The notes beneath the pieces are model-generated. The model was not told the DNA's origin, did not search any database, and saw nothing but the letters and a program-made list of their open reading frames with translations. Below, in pieces: positions 16,661 through 24,744 of a stretch of 64,000 nt of DNA. Both the position numbers and the translations under genes were made by a program. Positions within the stretch are counted from its first letter, which is position 1. The number at the start of each line of letters is the position of its first letter. Source of the stretch: Treponema sp. (lineage in GTDB: Bacteria > Spirochaetota > Spirochaetia > Treponematales > Treponemataceae); NCBI GenBank assembly GCA_016294105.1, contig JAEDCN010000010.1, positions 1 to 64,000 of the forward strand, read 5' to 3'.

Positions 16661-17422
16661 ATGTCCAGTATTATCACTGTCTGCTGTCTTTTGCTCGTTG
16701 TTAGTATTGCTGCGATTCTGAATGTTTTTTCATATCCAATCTCAAAAAAATTATGTTATAAGATTTCTACAGGTATTGTTAAATACTGTGCACCGCTGAT
16801 TTTTGCCATTCTTTCCGTTTATAAAAATTTTAAGTTCAAAGGTGACAGTCACCTAAAGAATGAGCTTCCCCAGCAGTTCTTGATTATGTCAAATCATCAA
16901 AGTTTGTTGGATATTCCTGTATATATGAATTTTTTGCGTGACAGAGATTTGCGTTTTGTGGCCAAGGCTGAATTGGGACGTCATGTACCCATGGTTTCAG
17001 AAATGCTCCGTGTTCATGAGCATGCCCTTGTTCCCCGCACTGGTAGCCCCTCCGTTGCTATGAAAACCTTGGATGCCTTTGCCAGTAGGGTGGTGGCACG
17101 TGGTCAGATTCCCGTTATCTTTCCTGAGGGAACAAGAAGCCGAGATGGTAAGCTTCGCACCTTTTATGCAGCTGGTTTTAGACGGTTGCTGGACAAGGCT
17201 CCCATGCCTGTAGCTGTATGTGCATTGGATGGTGGTTATCAGATTTCCACCTTGGAGGGAATTATCAGAAATCTGAAAAATGGTTCATATCGGGTAAAGA
17301 TTTTGAAAATCTATCCTGCACCCACCAATAAGCAAGAACAAATGCAGATTCTTGATGAAGGTAAGGCCTTGATTCAGAGCCAGCTGGATGAATGGCACGC
17401 TGCAGAAAAAGCTGGAAAATAA
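16661..17422 (+). CDS. plsC: 1-acyl-sn-glycerol-3-phosphate acyltransferase
   Basis: A 253-residue membrane-bound PlsC-type acyltransferase that adds the second acyl chain to lysophosphatidic acid to give phosphatidic acid. It has an N-terminal membrane helix (residues 3-21), a second hydrophobic stretch near 37-50, the catalytic NHQSLLDIP (H-x4-D) and the substrate-binding FPEGTRSRDGKL. GGAAAGG precedes the ATG. It is separated from DinG by about 80 bases and ends before a strong two-way terminator. Other lysophospholipid acyltransferases share the motif, so the position specificity is from family likelihood. Confidence 0.9.
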   Translation: MSSIITVCCLLLVVSIAAILNVFSYPISKKLCYKISTGIVKYCAPLIFAILSVYKNFKFKGDSHLKNELPQQFLIMSNHQSLLDIPVYMNFLRDRDLRFVAKAELGRHVPMVSEMLRVHEHALVPRTGSPSVAMKTLDAFASRVVARGQIPVIFPEGTRSRDGKLRTFYAAGFRRLLDKAPMPVAVCALDGGYQISTLEGIIRNLKNGSYRVKILKIYPAPTNKQEQMQILDEGKALIQSQLDEWHAAEKAGK

Positions 17423-17460
17423 TTTTTCGTTTTAACGAGCCGTAAGATTGTTTAAAATAA

Positions 17461-17500
17461 AAAAGGCTATCCAAGGAAACCCTTGGATAGCCTTTTCTAT
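17461..17500. terminator. Two-way terminator between plsC and the zinc-ribbon gene
   Basis: A perfect 16-bp stem, 17461-17476 with 17481-17496, around AAAC. It has T-rich sequence on the plus side and A-rich sequence before it, so it can end both the plus-strand plsC transcript and the minus-strand transcript of the convergent small gene. Confidence 0.9.
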
Positions 17501-17555
17501 GTGAGAAGTTCAGCTGAAAATCAGAGGTATCTGACTACCAGCTGCAAGGAACTAA

Positions 17556-17726
17556 TTATTTGAAGTCCTTGGGGCGGCGTTCAACACGCTTGCACTGTGT
17601 GCACTCGGCGACGTTCTTCAGTCTGCCTTTCTCAAACAAAGTCTTCATTACAATTTCTCCACCACAGTTGCAAATGAACTTGTGGGTGGTAACTGTTGTA
17701 CGAGAGTTCTTACTGGCTCCAGCCAT
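17556..17726 (-). CDS. 56-residue zinc-ribbon-like protein
   Basis: A short minus-strand gene. It begins MAGASKNSRTTVTTHKF and has a C19-x-C21 pair followed by GGE, then C42-x2-C45 in ECTQCKRVERRP, so a four-cysteine zinc ribbon is likely; the rest is basic. AGGAGG lies 7 bases upstream of the ATG, and the gene ends at the shared two-way terminator, so it is very probably real. Size, charge and cysteine pairs recall ribosomal protein L33 or other small ribosome-associated zinc proteins, and it lies next to the S20 gene, but the sequence is not a clear L33. No function can be assigned. Confidence 0.85.
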   Translation of the reverse strand: MAGASKNSRTTVTTHKFICNCGGEIVMKTLFEKGRLKNVAECTQCKRVERRPKDFK

Positions 17727-17973
17727 GGCTTGCCTCCTATCTTAGGAATAATCGATTATTACAAGATAATAACTGAATGTGTCTCTGTTGTCAATATGGT
17801 AGTTATACCTGCAGTGGTAAAATACCTGTGGGAGCACTATTTGATGCCCCTAAGAGAATTAAAATTCACCAGTGAATTGAAGTTCACTTGACTAAGTCAC
17901 CTGTTTTTGATAGCATTATACAAGTTTGTGTTGTTTTTGACACAAGTGTAAGTATTTTTTTTGGGGGTTTCTT
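17727..17973. promoter_or_regulatory. Divergent control region between the zinc-ribbon gene and rpsT
   Basis: AT-rich, no gene. A 16-bp palindrome, AATTCAC-CA-GTGAATT, lies at 17863-17878, and the half-site TTCAC recurs at 17883-17887. TTGACT at 17888-17893 with TAGCAT at 17911-17916 (17 bp) is a possible promoter towards rpsT. A second TTGACA is at 17937-17942 without a good -10. The palindrome lies just upstream of the -35 and could be an operator. Confidence 0.45.
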
Positions 17974-18258
17974 TTGGCCACAAAGCATTCGTCTGCAGAA
18001 AAGAGACACAAGCAGAGTGAAGTTCGCCGTTTACGCAACAAGTCAGCAAAGAGTTCTGTTCGAACAAGTGCTAGAAAATACGTAGAGGCTGTTCACGCTA
18101 AGGATTCTGAGCGTGCCGCCCAGTTGTTGAAGGCTCTGGTAAAGGAGTTGGATACTGCTGCTGGAAAGGGTATTTTGACAAAGAATTCTGCGTCTCGCAA
18201 AAAGTCACGGATGATGAAACTGTATAATGTTTCATTCGGCAGCGTCGCTGCAAACTAA
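17974..18258 (+). CDS. rpsT: 30S ribosomal protein S20
   Basis: A 94-residue basic protein with the S20 pattern: KHSSAEKRHKQSEVRRLRNK, then SSVRTSARKYVEAV and LTKNSASRKKSRMMKLYN. S20 binds 16S rRNA helices 9, 11 and 44 early in 30S assembly. The start codon is TTG with an unusual GGGGG element about 10 bases upstream and no standard AGGAGG. E. coli rpsT also uses a UUG start and is autogenously controlled; a similar role here is an inference. It is followed by a hairpin and the HU gene. Confidence 0.95.
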   Translation: MATKHSSAEKRHKQSEVRRLRNKSAKSSVRTSARKYVEAVHAKDSERAAQLLKALVKELDTAAGKGILTKNSASRKKSRMMKLYNVSFGSVAAN

Positions 18259-18260
18259 GG

Positions 18261-18304
18261 AAACGGATGGGATATTGCAGTAATGCAGTGTCCCTCGTTT
18301 TATA
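18261..18304 (+). terminator. Hairpin between rpsT and the HU gene
   Basis: AAACG/CGTTT and GGGA/TCCC flank an inner ATTGCA/TGCAGT helix, giving a bulged stem followed by TTTTATAATT. Its tail contains TATAAT (18301-18306), which may serve as the -10 of the HU gene 35 bases downstream. Confidence 0.55.
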
Positions 18305-18340
18305 ATTAGAATTTCGTAAAAAAAATTTTGGAAGAGAATT

Positions 18341-18649
18341 ATGCAATCAAAAAAGGTAACAAAGTACGATTTAGTGGATGGAATTCGTCAGGAAACTGGC
18401 TATGAAAAACGGATTGTACAAGATGTTTTTGAGTCAGCCCTAGAACAATTGAAGTTTGCTCTCAAAGATGGAGCCACCATCGAGTTGCGTGGTTTTGGAA
18501 CCTTTGAATTACGTCTTCGTAAGGAGCGGAAAAAGGCTCGAAATCCTAAGACTGGAGATAACTTGTCTGTTCCACCTCACTACATTGTTGCATTTCGTTC
18601 AGGACAGGAATTGAAAAAGGCTGTTTGGAATTTATCTGTAGAGGAGTAG
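18341..18649 (+). CDS. HU-family DNA-binding protein
   Basis: A 102-residue HU/IHF-family protein: N-terminal helices VTKYDLVDGIRQETGYEKR, then the saddle with IELRGFGTFELRLRKERKKA, and the DNA-binding arm RNPKTGDNLSVPPHYIVAF. It would bend and compact DNA as a dimer. The proline at the tip of the beta arm, which intercalates into DNA in this family, seems to be kept within the arm region (NPKTGD, VPP). GGAAGAG precedes the ATG. It lies directly before lnt, whose start is 8 bases beyond its stop. T. pallidum has the same rpsT-HU-lnt order (from memory). Confidence 0.93.
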   Translation: MQSKKVTKYDLVDGIRQETGYEKRIVQDVFESALEQLKFALKDGATIELRGFGTFELRLRKERKKARNPKTGDNLSVPPHYIVAFRSGQELKKAVWNLSVEE

Positions 18650-18657
18650 TGCTATCC

Positions 18658-20343
18658 ATGGTGGAGCGGTGCCAAAAAAAAGAGTCTTATTCTTTGCTTG
18701 CTCGGTGTGGCATTGCTTTTTCCCTTCTCGTTCTTGCTATATTATTTTTTGCCCTTCCACAACCAAATATTTTTTCTGTTAATGGTTTTCCCTTTCTCGC
18801 TTATTTTGCCCTCATACCAGTTTTTCTTTTAGTGCGTTTTGTATCTTGGAAGACGGTGTGGCTTTGGGGTATTGCCTACGGTGTTGGAGCTTACTGCCTT
18901 TTTACCTATTGGCTTGCTACCTTTCATCCTTTGGGAATCTTTGTAATATCCTTTATGTATGGGTTATACCTTATGTTTGCCTTTCCCCTGCTGAAGGCGG
19001 CTGCAAGTCTTTTCCCAAAATGGGGCTGGCTTGTTCAGGGATTGGTATGGTGTGCTTACGATTATGTAAAAACCTTGGGCTTTTCTGGCTTTCATTACGG
19101 TGTTTTGGCTTATTCCCATTGGAGAGTATTACCCCTGATTCAGATTGTAGACACAGTTGGTCTTTGGGGCTTGGACGGAGTAATAACCTTCACTTCAGCT
19201 TGGTTTACCGGAGTTATTGTAGATGCCTACCGAAGCTTGAAGCTGGAAGGAATTGATACTGGATTAAAGGCTTTGGTAAAAAAGCTGCCTCAAGCTTGCA
19301 AAAAGCACTTGATTTCTGGGTGCTGTTGGTTAGTGGTTTTTACTGGCGTGTTGATTTATGGACTTATTTCTCCTGTGGACTATTCTGAAGCTCCTCAGGT
19401 GGAGGTGGCCCTGATTCAGCAGAATTCAGACCCCTGGGTTGGTGGTGTGTCTGCCTATCAGCGGGACTTAAAGACCTTGATGCGGCTTTCTGATGCGGCC
19501 TTAGCAGAGAATCCCCAGGTGGACTTTGTGGTGTGGCCAGAGACTGCCTTTGTACCACGGGTTCTGTGGCATTATCAGCATCGGTATGAGCGGGATAAGT
19601 TTCAGCTGGTAGATGATTTATTGCACTACCTGGATGATGCACCTGTTCCTTTTGTAATAGGTAATGATCATGGTGTCGATGGTCTTGGAAATTCAGTTAT
19701 TGATTATAATGCAGTGTTGCTCTTTACTCCAAAAGAAAATGCTCTGCCTCCTGCACCAGATATTTATGGAAAGATGAAGCTTGTTCCCTTTACGGAATAT
19801 TTTCCTTTTGACAAGCAGTTTCCCCAGTTGTACCAGATGCTGTTGAACGGTGATACTCACATGTGGGAGCCTGGATTAGAGCCTGTGGTTTTTGAAGTGC
19901 AGGGAAATGAGGGGGACACAAAAATCAATTTTAGTACTCCAATCTGCTTTGAGGATACTTTTGGCTTTGTGGGACGTCGTTTTGTAAATGTTGGTGCCCA
20001 AGCCTTTGTAAATCTTTCCAACGATGCTTGGTCAAAGAGCTTGGCTTGTCAGTATCAGCACCTGTCTATGGCAGTTTTCCGTTCAGTGGAAAATCGGGTG
20101 CCAACGGTTCGTGCTACAACTACAGGTCAAACCTGTATCATCGATCCCAACGGAAAGATTTTGACCATGGCGGAGCCTTTTGTAGAAACATATTTGGTTG
20201 GCTCCATTCCTGTTATGGATAAAACTGAAAAAACAGTATATACTCGTCTGGGAGATTACGTAGGCGTAATTTTTGCAGTGGCCAGCGGACTGGTATTAGT
20301 AGTTGGTCTTGTGGTTCGCTGTGTCTCCAAAAAAAGAAGTTAA
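18658..20343 (+). CDS. lnt: Apolipoprotein N-acyltransferase Lnt
   Basis: About 561 residues. Lnt adds the third acyl chain to the N-terminal cysteine of lipoproteins in the inner membrane. The N-terminal 230 residues form about six membrane helices; a periplasmic nitrilase-like domain follows with the Glu-Lys-Cys triad in VVWPETAF, GKMKLVPFTEYFPF and PICFEDTFG; a final helix lies near the C-terminus. I prefer the ATG at 18658, which has GAGGAG inside the HU stop region, to an earlier in-frame ATG (18625) that would overlap HU. It is followed within 11 bases by the bactofilin gene, suggesting an operon. Confidence 0.93.
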   Translation: MVERCQKKESYSLLARCGIAFSLLVLAILFFALPQPNIFSVNGFPFLAYFALIPVFLLVRFVSWKTVWLWGIAYGVGAYCLFTYWLATFHPLGIFVISFMYGLYLMFAFPLLKAAASLFPKWGWLVQGLVWCAYDYVKTLGFSGFHYGVLAYSHWRVLPLIQIVDTVGLWGLDGVITFTSAWFTGVIVDAYRSLKLEGIDTGLKALVKKLPQACKKHLISGCCWLVVFTGVLIYGLISPVDYSEAPQVEVALIQQNSDPWVGGVSAYQRDLKTLMRLSDAALAENPQVDFVVWPETAFVPRVLWHYQHRYERDKFQLVDDLLHYLDDAPVPFVIGNDHGVDGLGNSVIDYNAVLLFTPKENALPPAPDIYGKMKLVPFTEYFPFDKQFPQLYQMLLNGDTHMWEPGLEPVVFEVQGNEGDTKINFSTPICFEDTFGFVGRRFVNVGAQAFVNLSNDAWSKSLACQYQHLSMAVFRSVENRVPTVRATTTGQTCIIDPNGKILTMAEPFVETYLVGSIPVMDKTEKTVYTRLGDYVGVIFAVASGLVLVVGLVVRCVSKKRS

Positions 20344-20354
20344 GAGAGGGCTAG

Positions 20355-20768
20355 ATGTACTCATTCAATATGAAAGAAGGTAATGTTACCGTACTTGGTC
20401 AAAAAACTGAGTTTATTGGTGATTTGGAGTTTACCGATAACCTTGTTATTACCGGTAAGTTTGAAGGAAGGATTGAATCTTCTGGAAACTTGAAGATTGA
20501 CAAGACGGCTCATTGTCAGGTTACAAAGATTGCTGCTGACTCAATTTTGGTGGCAGGAGATGTTGCTGGAGATCTGCACGCTGCATCAAAAATAGAAATT
20601 GCTTCTGGTAGCCGTGTGGTGGGAGATATTGCTGCACTTCGTCTGAGAATTGACGACAATGTGGATTTTCATGGTCAGGTAACAATGCTTGACGCAGCTC
20701 CCGATGTGGATATTTTCTCATTGACAGCAGCTGAATACAAGAAAGCTTGCACAACATTTAGAGAGTAA
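20355..20768 (+). CDS. Bactofilin
   Basis: A 137-residue polymer-forming cytoskeletal protein. The core (residues about 10-105) is the repetitive right-handed beta-helix typical of bactofilins: FIGDLEFTDNLVITGKFEGR, IESSGNLKIDKTA, ILVAGDVAGDLHA and IEIASGSRVVGDI. Bactofilins form filaments without nucleotide and organise cell shape and wall enzymes; one is needed for helical cell shape in Leptospira. AGAGAGG precedes the ATG. Its position between lnt and avtA fits co-transcription rather than a functional pair. Confidence 0.92.
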   Translation: MYSFNMKEGNVTVLGQKTEFIGDLEFTDNLVITGKFEGRIESSGNLKIDKTAHCQVTKIAADSILVAGDVAGDLHAASKIEIASGSRVVGDIAALRLRIDDNVDFHGQVTMLDAAPDVDIFSLTAAEYKKACTTFRE

Positions 20769-20774
20769 AGAATC

Positions 20775-22067
20775 ATGAAGTACTCATTTTCAGATTTCGG
20801 TAAAAAGCTTACTGGCCATTCTGGTATTTTGCAATTAATGGATGATTTGGGACGTCCACTGCCTGCTGGGGTGACTCCCTATCGCTTGGGAGGCGGAAAC
20901 CCTGCCCGTGTTCCTGAGGCTGAGGCTATGTTTCGACGGGAAATGGAGCGGATTATGGCAGAGGAGGGGGGCTTTGAAAAGCTGATTTCCTTGTATGATC
21001 CACCTCAGGGAAGAATTGGTTTTATTGATGCAGTGGCAAAGTTCCTTTCTGAAACCTATGGTTGGAAGGTAGGACCTGAAAACATTGCCATTACCAACGG
21101 AAGCCAGTCTGCCTTCTTCTATCTTTTCAATCTTTTTTCAGGAACCTTTACTGGTGCTGATGGGGTGGAGCATAAGAAGAAGATCCTTTTCCCCTTGGTA
21201 CCAGAATACGTAGGCTATGCTGACCAGGGATTGGAGCCAAATTTAATGGTCTCCATTCCTGCTCGTTGCGAATATTACGATGATAGAAGCTTTAAGTATT
21301 TCATTGACTTTGAGCTTTTGGAGTCCTATCTTGCAAACCATAACGACATTGGAGCAATGTGTGTCTCCCGTCCTACCAATCCTACAGGAAATGTGTTGAC
21401 GGATGCGGAGATTCATCGTTTGGCAGCTTTGGCTACCAAATATGATATTCCACTTTTTGTGGATAATGCCTATGGCTTGCCCTTCCCTGACATTGTGTTC
21501 ATTGATGAGGCTGCTCCTTACTGGGATGAATCTGTGGTGCTTTCCATGAGCCTATCAAAGATTGGTTTGCCTTCCTTGAGAACTGGTATCATTGTGGCTA
21601 CCCCAGAAATCGCTTCTGCCATGGCAAATGTAAATGCTATAGCTGCATTGGCATCTGGTTCTGGTGGGCAGGCCATTGCCCAAAACTGCATTGCTTCTGG
21701 TGAGATTGTGGAGGTGGCAAAAAACTACGTACAACCCTTCTATCAGAAAAAATCCCAGCAGGCTGTTGCTTGGATTCGAGAGTTTTTTGATGGTGGTGAT
21801 TTTTGGATTCATCGCAGTGAAGGAGCTATCTTCCTTTGGTTGTATCTTCGAGACTTGAAGATTACTACTTTAGAGTTGTACCGCAAGCTGAAGGAACGGG
21901 GCGTGGTAACAGTGCCTGGCGAGTATTTCTTCTTCGGTGTTGATGATCCAGAAGTAACCTGTCATGGCCACTATGATAAGTGTTTGCGAGTAAACTATTC
22001 TGGACCAGAAGATGAGGTTCGAGAAGGCTTACGGTTGCTGGCCGAGATATACAAAGAAAATAGATAA
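20775..22067 (+). CDS. avtA: Valine-pyruvate aminotransferase-like enzyme
   Basis: A 430-residue fold-type I aminotransferase with AvtA features: the N-terminal FGKKLTGHSGILQLMDDLG, LGGGNPARVPEAE, SRPTNPTGNVLTDAEI, FVDNAYGLPFPD and the PLP lysine in SMSLSKIGLPSLRTGI. AvtA transfers an amino group between valine or alanine and keto acids. It starts 6 bases after the bactofilin gene with a weak ribosome-binding site, so translation may be coupled. Its stop codon lies directly before a structured leader with a terminator, which could be its own 3' end or the leader of the ABC operon. Confidence 0.88.
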   Translation: MKYSFSDFGKKLTGHSGILQLMDDLGRPLPAGVTPYRLGGGNPARVPEAEAMFRREMERIMAEEGGFEKLISLYDPPQGRIGFIDAVAKFLSETYGWKVGPENIAITNGSQSAFFYLFNLFSGTFTGADGVEHKKKILFPLVPEYVGYADQGLEPNLMVSIPARCEYYDDRSFKYFIDFELLESYLANHNDIGAMCVSRPTNPTGNVLTDAEIHRLAALATKYDIPLFVDNAYGLPFPDIVFIDEAAPYWDESVVLSMSLSKIGLPSLRTGIIVATPEIASAMANVNAIAALASGSGGQAIAQNCIASGEIVEVAKNYVQPFYQKKSQQAVAWIREFFDGGDFWIHRSEGAIFLWLYLRDLKITTLELYRKLKERGVVTVPGEYFFFGVDDPEVTCHGHYDKCLRVNYSGPEDEVREGLRLLAEIYKENR

Positions 22068-22146
22068 TCGTTTTTTATTGGGGCTATTTTATATGACTCA
22101 AAACGAGGGGCTGCTAAAAAGAACTTTAGCGGTCTCAGTTTTTTTT
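22068..22146 (+). promoter_or_regulatory. Structured leader with intrinsic terminator before the ABC operon
   Basis: TCGTTTT (22068-22074) is complementary to AAAACGA (22100-22106), giving a 7-bp helix that encloses 25 bases. It is followed without a gap by a terminator: 22107-22118 pairs with 22125-22136 (12 bp, three G-T), then AG and eight T. The ABC operon's GGAGG begins about 10 bases after the T run, so no promoter fits between. It could be a simple avtA terminator or an attenuator or riboswitch for the transporter. It does not match the TPP consensus. Confidence 0.6.
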
Positions 22147-22166
22147 CATCATGTTGGAGGTTTTTT

Positions 22167-23216
22167 ATGAGTAAATATAATCGAGTTCTTATGGTGAGTG
22201 CCATCTTTATGCTGATGGCAACTGTGGTTTTTGCTGGTGGAAAAAAGGATGGAGGAGATGTTCCAAATAGTGAGGCTCCTTCAGCTGGAAACCGCACCAT
22301 CAATGTTGCTGCCTTGAACGGTCCCAGTGGTATTCCCATGGCCTATTTGTTTGAGAATAAGCCCCACGTTCCCGGAGCTGATTTCCAGTTTCATGTGGTG
22401 GCTGGAGCTGACGTGCTTTTGCCCAAGCTGTTGAAGGGTGAAGTCGATGCAGGAATCCTTCCTCCAAACGTGGCTGCAAAGGTCTATACTAAAAATAACG
22501 GTGCCATTGTGGTGACTGCAGTAATGGGGCAGGGGATGCTGAATCTGATTACAAAGGATGAAAGCATTGCTTCATTGGAGGACTTAAGGGGAAAGACAGT
22601 TAATGTGACTGGCCAGGGAGCAACTCCTGAATATATGTTTCGGTATTTGTTGAAATCAAACGGCATAGCTATTGCTGCTGATGGTGTTGCTCCGGATGCT
22701 AATTCAGTGGCTTTAGATTTTTCGGTTCCTGCAGCTGAAATTGCAGCAGCACTTTTGTCCGGTAAGATTCAATATGCTGTTGTCCCAGAGCCTTTTTCCA
22801 CAGTAGCTACCACAAAAGATGCTTCTGTTCGTCGTGTAATAAACTTGCAGGATGAGTTTGTGGCCTTAAATAAGGCTGCTGGAAAAGATTCAGAAAACTA
22901 TCCTATGACGGTACTGGTTGTACGTAAGGAATTGGCAGAAACAGCTCCAGATCTTGTTGCAGGTTTATTGGAAAGTGTAAAAGAAGCAGTGGAATGGACA
23001 GTAGCTCATCCTTCAGAGGCTGGTGCATTAGTTCAAAATCATACCTTGGGCTTACAGGCTCCAATTGCTACAAAGGTTATTCCTAATGGAGCCTATGTAT
23101 TTATTCCTGCCAAGGAAGCCCAGTTCCAGCTGGAAGAATTGTACTCTATTTTCTTGGAATTTGCCCCTGATGCAATCGGTGGTGAACTTCCCAGTGATAA
23201 TTTTTATTTTGATTAA
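22167..23216 (+). CDS. ABC transporter substrate-binding protein (NMT1/SsuA-like)
   Basis: A 349-residue periplasmic binding protein. The pattern (KLLKGEVDAGILPPNVAAKVY, then LEDLRGKTVNVTGQGATPEYMFRYLL and IQYAVVPEPFSTVA) is that of the NMT1/SsuA/TauA group, which bind sulfonates, nitrate, pyrimidine precursors and similar small molecules; the ligand cannot be told. The signal peptide ends VVFAGGKKDGG. Many Treponema lipoproteins read FACGGKK here, so the lipobox cysteine is missing, and the protein may be a soluble periplasmic form. TTGGAGG precedes the ATG. Its stop overlaps the permease start (TAATG). Confidence 0.85.
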   Translation: MSKYNRVLMVSAIFMLMATVVFAGGKKDGGDVPNSEAPSAGNRTINVAALNGPSGIPMAYLFENKPHVPGADFQFHVVAGADVLLPKLLKGEVDAGILPPNVAAKVYTKNNGAIVVTAVMGQGMLNLITKDESIASLEDLRGKTVNVTGQGATPEYMFRYLLKSNGIAIAADGVAPDANSVALDFSVPAAEIAAALLSGKIQYAVVPEPFSTVATTKDASVRRVINLQDEFVALNKAAGKDSENYPMTVLVVRKELAETAPDLVAGLLESVKEAVEWTVAHPSEAGALVQNHTLGLQAPIATKVIPNGAYVFIPAKEAQFQLEELYSIFLEFAPDAIGGELPSDNFYFD

Positions 23217-23989
23217 TGAGTAACAAATTTCTGCATCGGCGATATGTGGCCACTCTTTTATCTGTAGGAATCATTTTAGTGGTTTGGCAGATTTTAGCTA
23301 TGGTTATACATTCTCCCCTTATATTGCCATTACCACGAGAAACCTTAGAAGTCTTGATTCAAGATATGGGAAAGTCCTTGTTTTGGCAACATGTGGGGGC
23401 TACCGCCTGCAGAAGTTTAATTGCCTTTGGCATCTCCGTGGTGGTAGGTACTATTTTAGGTGCCGCCGCCGGAGCAAGCGATAGCGTTCATAATTTATTG
23501 GACTTTCCCTTGGCCATGATGCGGGCAACTCCTGTGGTGTCCTTCATTTTGCTGGCTCTGTTTTGGTTTGGTTCCTCCATTGTTCCGATTTTTGTGGCTA
23601 TGGTAATGAGTCTACCAGTAATGATTAGTGCGGTGGAAAGTGGAATCAAGAATACCGACAAGGATTTAATTGCCTGCTGCCGAGTCTATGGATTTTCCAC
23701 GGGAAAAATGCTTTATCATCTGTATTTTCCTTCCTGTAAGCCACATTTTTTTGCAGGTAGCCTGGCTGCCTTTGGATTGAGCTGGAAGGTGGTGGCAGCA
23801 GCGGAGGTAATAAGTCTTCCCTACCGCTCGGCAGGAACCTTGCTGCAAAATGCCAAGGTACATTTGGAAACAGCTCATGTTTTTGCCATTACCATGGTGC
23901 TGGTTATTTTAAGCTTTATTTTGGAAAGTCTTTTTTCCTTTATTCTGCATCGGCGGGGACTTTTGACTGGAGGTAAGGCTGCAAAATGA
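23216..23989 (+). CDS. ABC transporter permease
   Basis: A 257-residue inner-membrane permease of the SsuC/TauC/ThiX type with about six hydrophobic segments and the cytoplasmic EAA-like loop (YGFSTGKMLYHLYFPSCKPHF, AGSLAAFGLSWKVVAAAEVI). It forms the channel of the importer with the preceding binding protein and the following ATPase. It starts one base into the previous stop and overlaps the ATPase gene by four bases (ATGA), so all three are translated together. Confidence 0.9.
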   Translation: MSNKFLHRRYVATLLSVGIILVVWQILAMVIHSPLILPLPRETLEVLIQDMGKSLFWQHVGATACRSLIAFGISVVVGTILGAAAGASDSVHNLLDFPLAMMRATPVVSFILLALFWFGSSIVPIFVAMVMSLPVMISAVESGIKNTDKDLIACCRVYGFSTGKMLYHLYFPSCKPHFFAGSLAAFGLSWKVVAAAEVISLPYRSAGTLLQNAKVHLETAHVFAITMVLVILSFILESLFSFILHRRGLLTGGKAAK

Positions 23990-24735
23990 AGGATGTGTAT
24001 AAAATTCAGGCTCTGGAAAACATTGAAGTAAAAAATCTTTGGCTCAAGCGAGGAACGTATCAAATTTTTAAGGATTTTTCCTACAGCTTTCCAGCGGGGA
24101 AGGTTACGGCCTTGATGGCATCCTCTGGAGCGGGAAAAACCAGTCTTTTGGATTGCATTGCAGGGTTGTTAAAGCCAGATCAAGGTAATATTGTAGGGGG
24201 AGCTTCTGTATCTTATCTTTTTCAAGAGCCGAGGCTGTTACCTTGGTATTCCTTGGAAAAAAATGTCATGCTGCCAGTGGAATCCTTGCTGGGACGAGAA
24301 ACTGCAAAAGAAAGAAGTGATACCTTTTTGAAGGCAGTAAGTCTGGAAGAAAAGATTGATTCCTTGCCTACCCAGTGTTCTGGAGGCCAGCGACAACGTT
24401 GTGCCATTGCCAGAGCTTTTGCCTATCCTTCCTCGGTCTTGCTGATGGATGAGGCCTTTCAGGCTCAGGATATTAAGCTGAAGCTTCTGCTGATGGAGCT
24501 GACAGAACAACTTTTGGAACGGGAGGGAAGGACTGCCCTGTTAGTAACCCATGATGTGTCTGAAGCCTTGGCCCTTGCCCACCATGTGGTAGTTCTTGCT
24601 GGCAGTCCTTTGCAGGTGGTTGGTGAGTTTGAGGGTGTCTCCAAAAGCCAGCCCATGAGCCAGCGATACATTAAAGGTGATTCCAATTCAGCAAAAAGCC
24701 GGGAAGCAATCCTCAAACTCCTGTGTGAGTCTTAA
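23986..24735 (+). CDS. ABC transporter ATP-binding protein
   Basis: A 249-residue ATPase of the SsuB/TauB type. It has Walker A SSGAGKTS, a Q-loop in LFQEPRLLPW, signature CSGGQRQRCAIARAF, Walker B VLLMDEAF and an H-loop LVTHDVSEAL. Walker B usually reads DEP in this family; here it is DEA, which keeps the catalytic glutamate. The gene ends 9 bases before the end of the convergent phosphohexomutase gene, with only a weak hairpin between them. Confidence 0.92.
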   Translation: MKDVYKIQALENIEVKNLWLKRGTYQIFKDFSYSFPAGKVTALMASSGAGKTSLLDCIAGLLKPDQGNIVGGASVSYLFQEPRLLPWYSLEKNVMLPVESLLGRETAKERSDTFLKAVSLEEKIDSLPTQCSGGQRQRCAIARAFAYPSSVLLMDEAFQAQDIKLKLLLMELTEQLLEREGRTALLVTHDVSEALALAHHVVVLAGSPLQVVGEFEGVSKSQPMSQRYIKGDSNSAKSREAILKLLCES

Positions 24736-24744
24736 AAAAGGACT

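Noticed and set aside
17560..17891. Plus-strand ORFs of 61-69 residues opposite the zinc-ribbon gene
   Set aside because: They lack ribosome-binding sites and are shadows of the minus-strand gene and its control region.
22068..22166. TPP riboswitch before the NMT1-type binding protein
   Set aside because: The conserved CUGAGA and ACCUGAUCUGG elements are missing on this strand.
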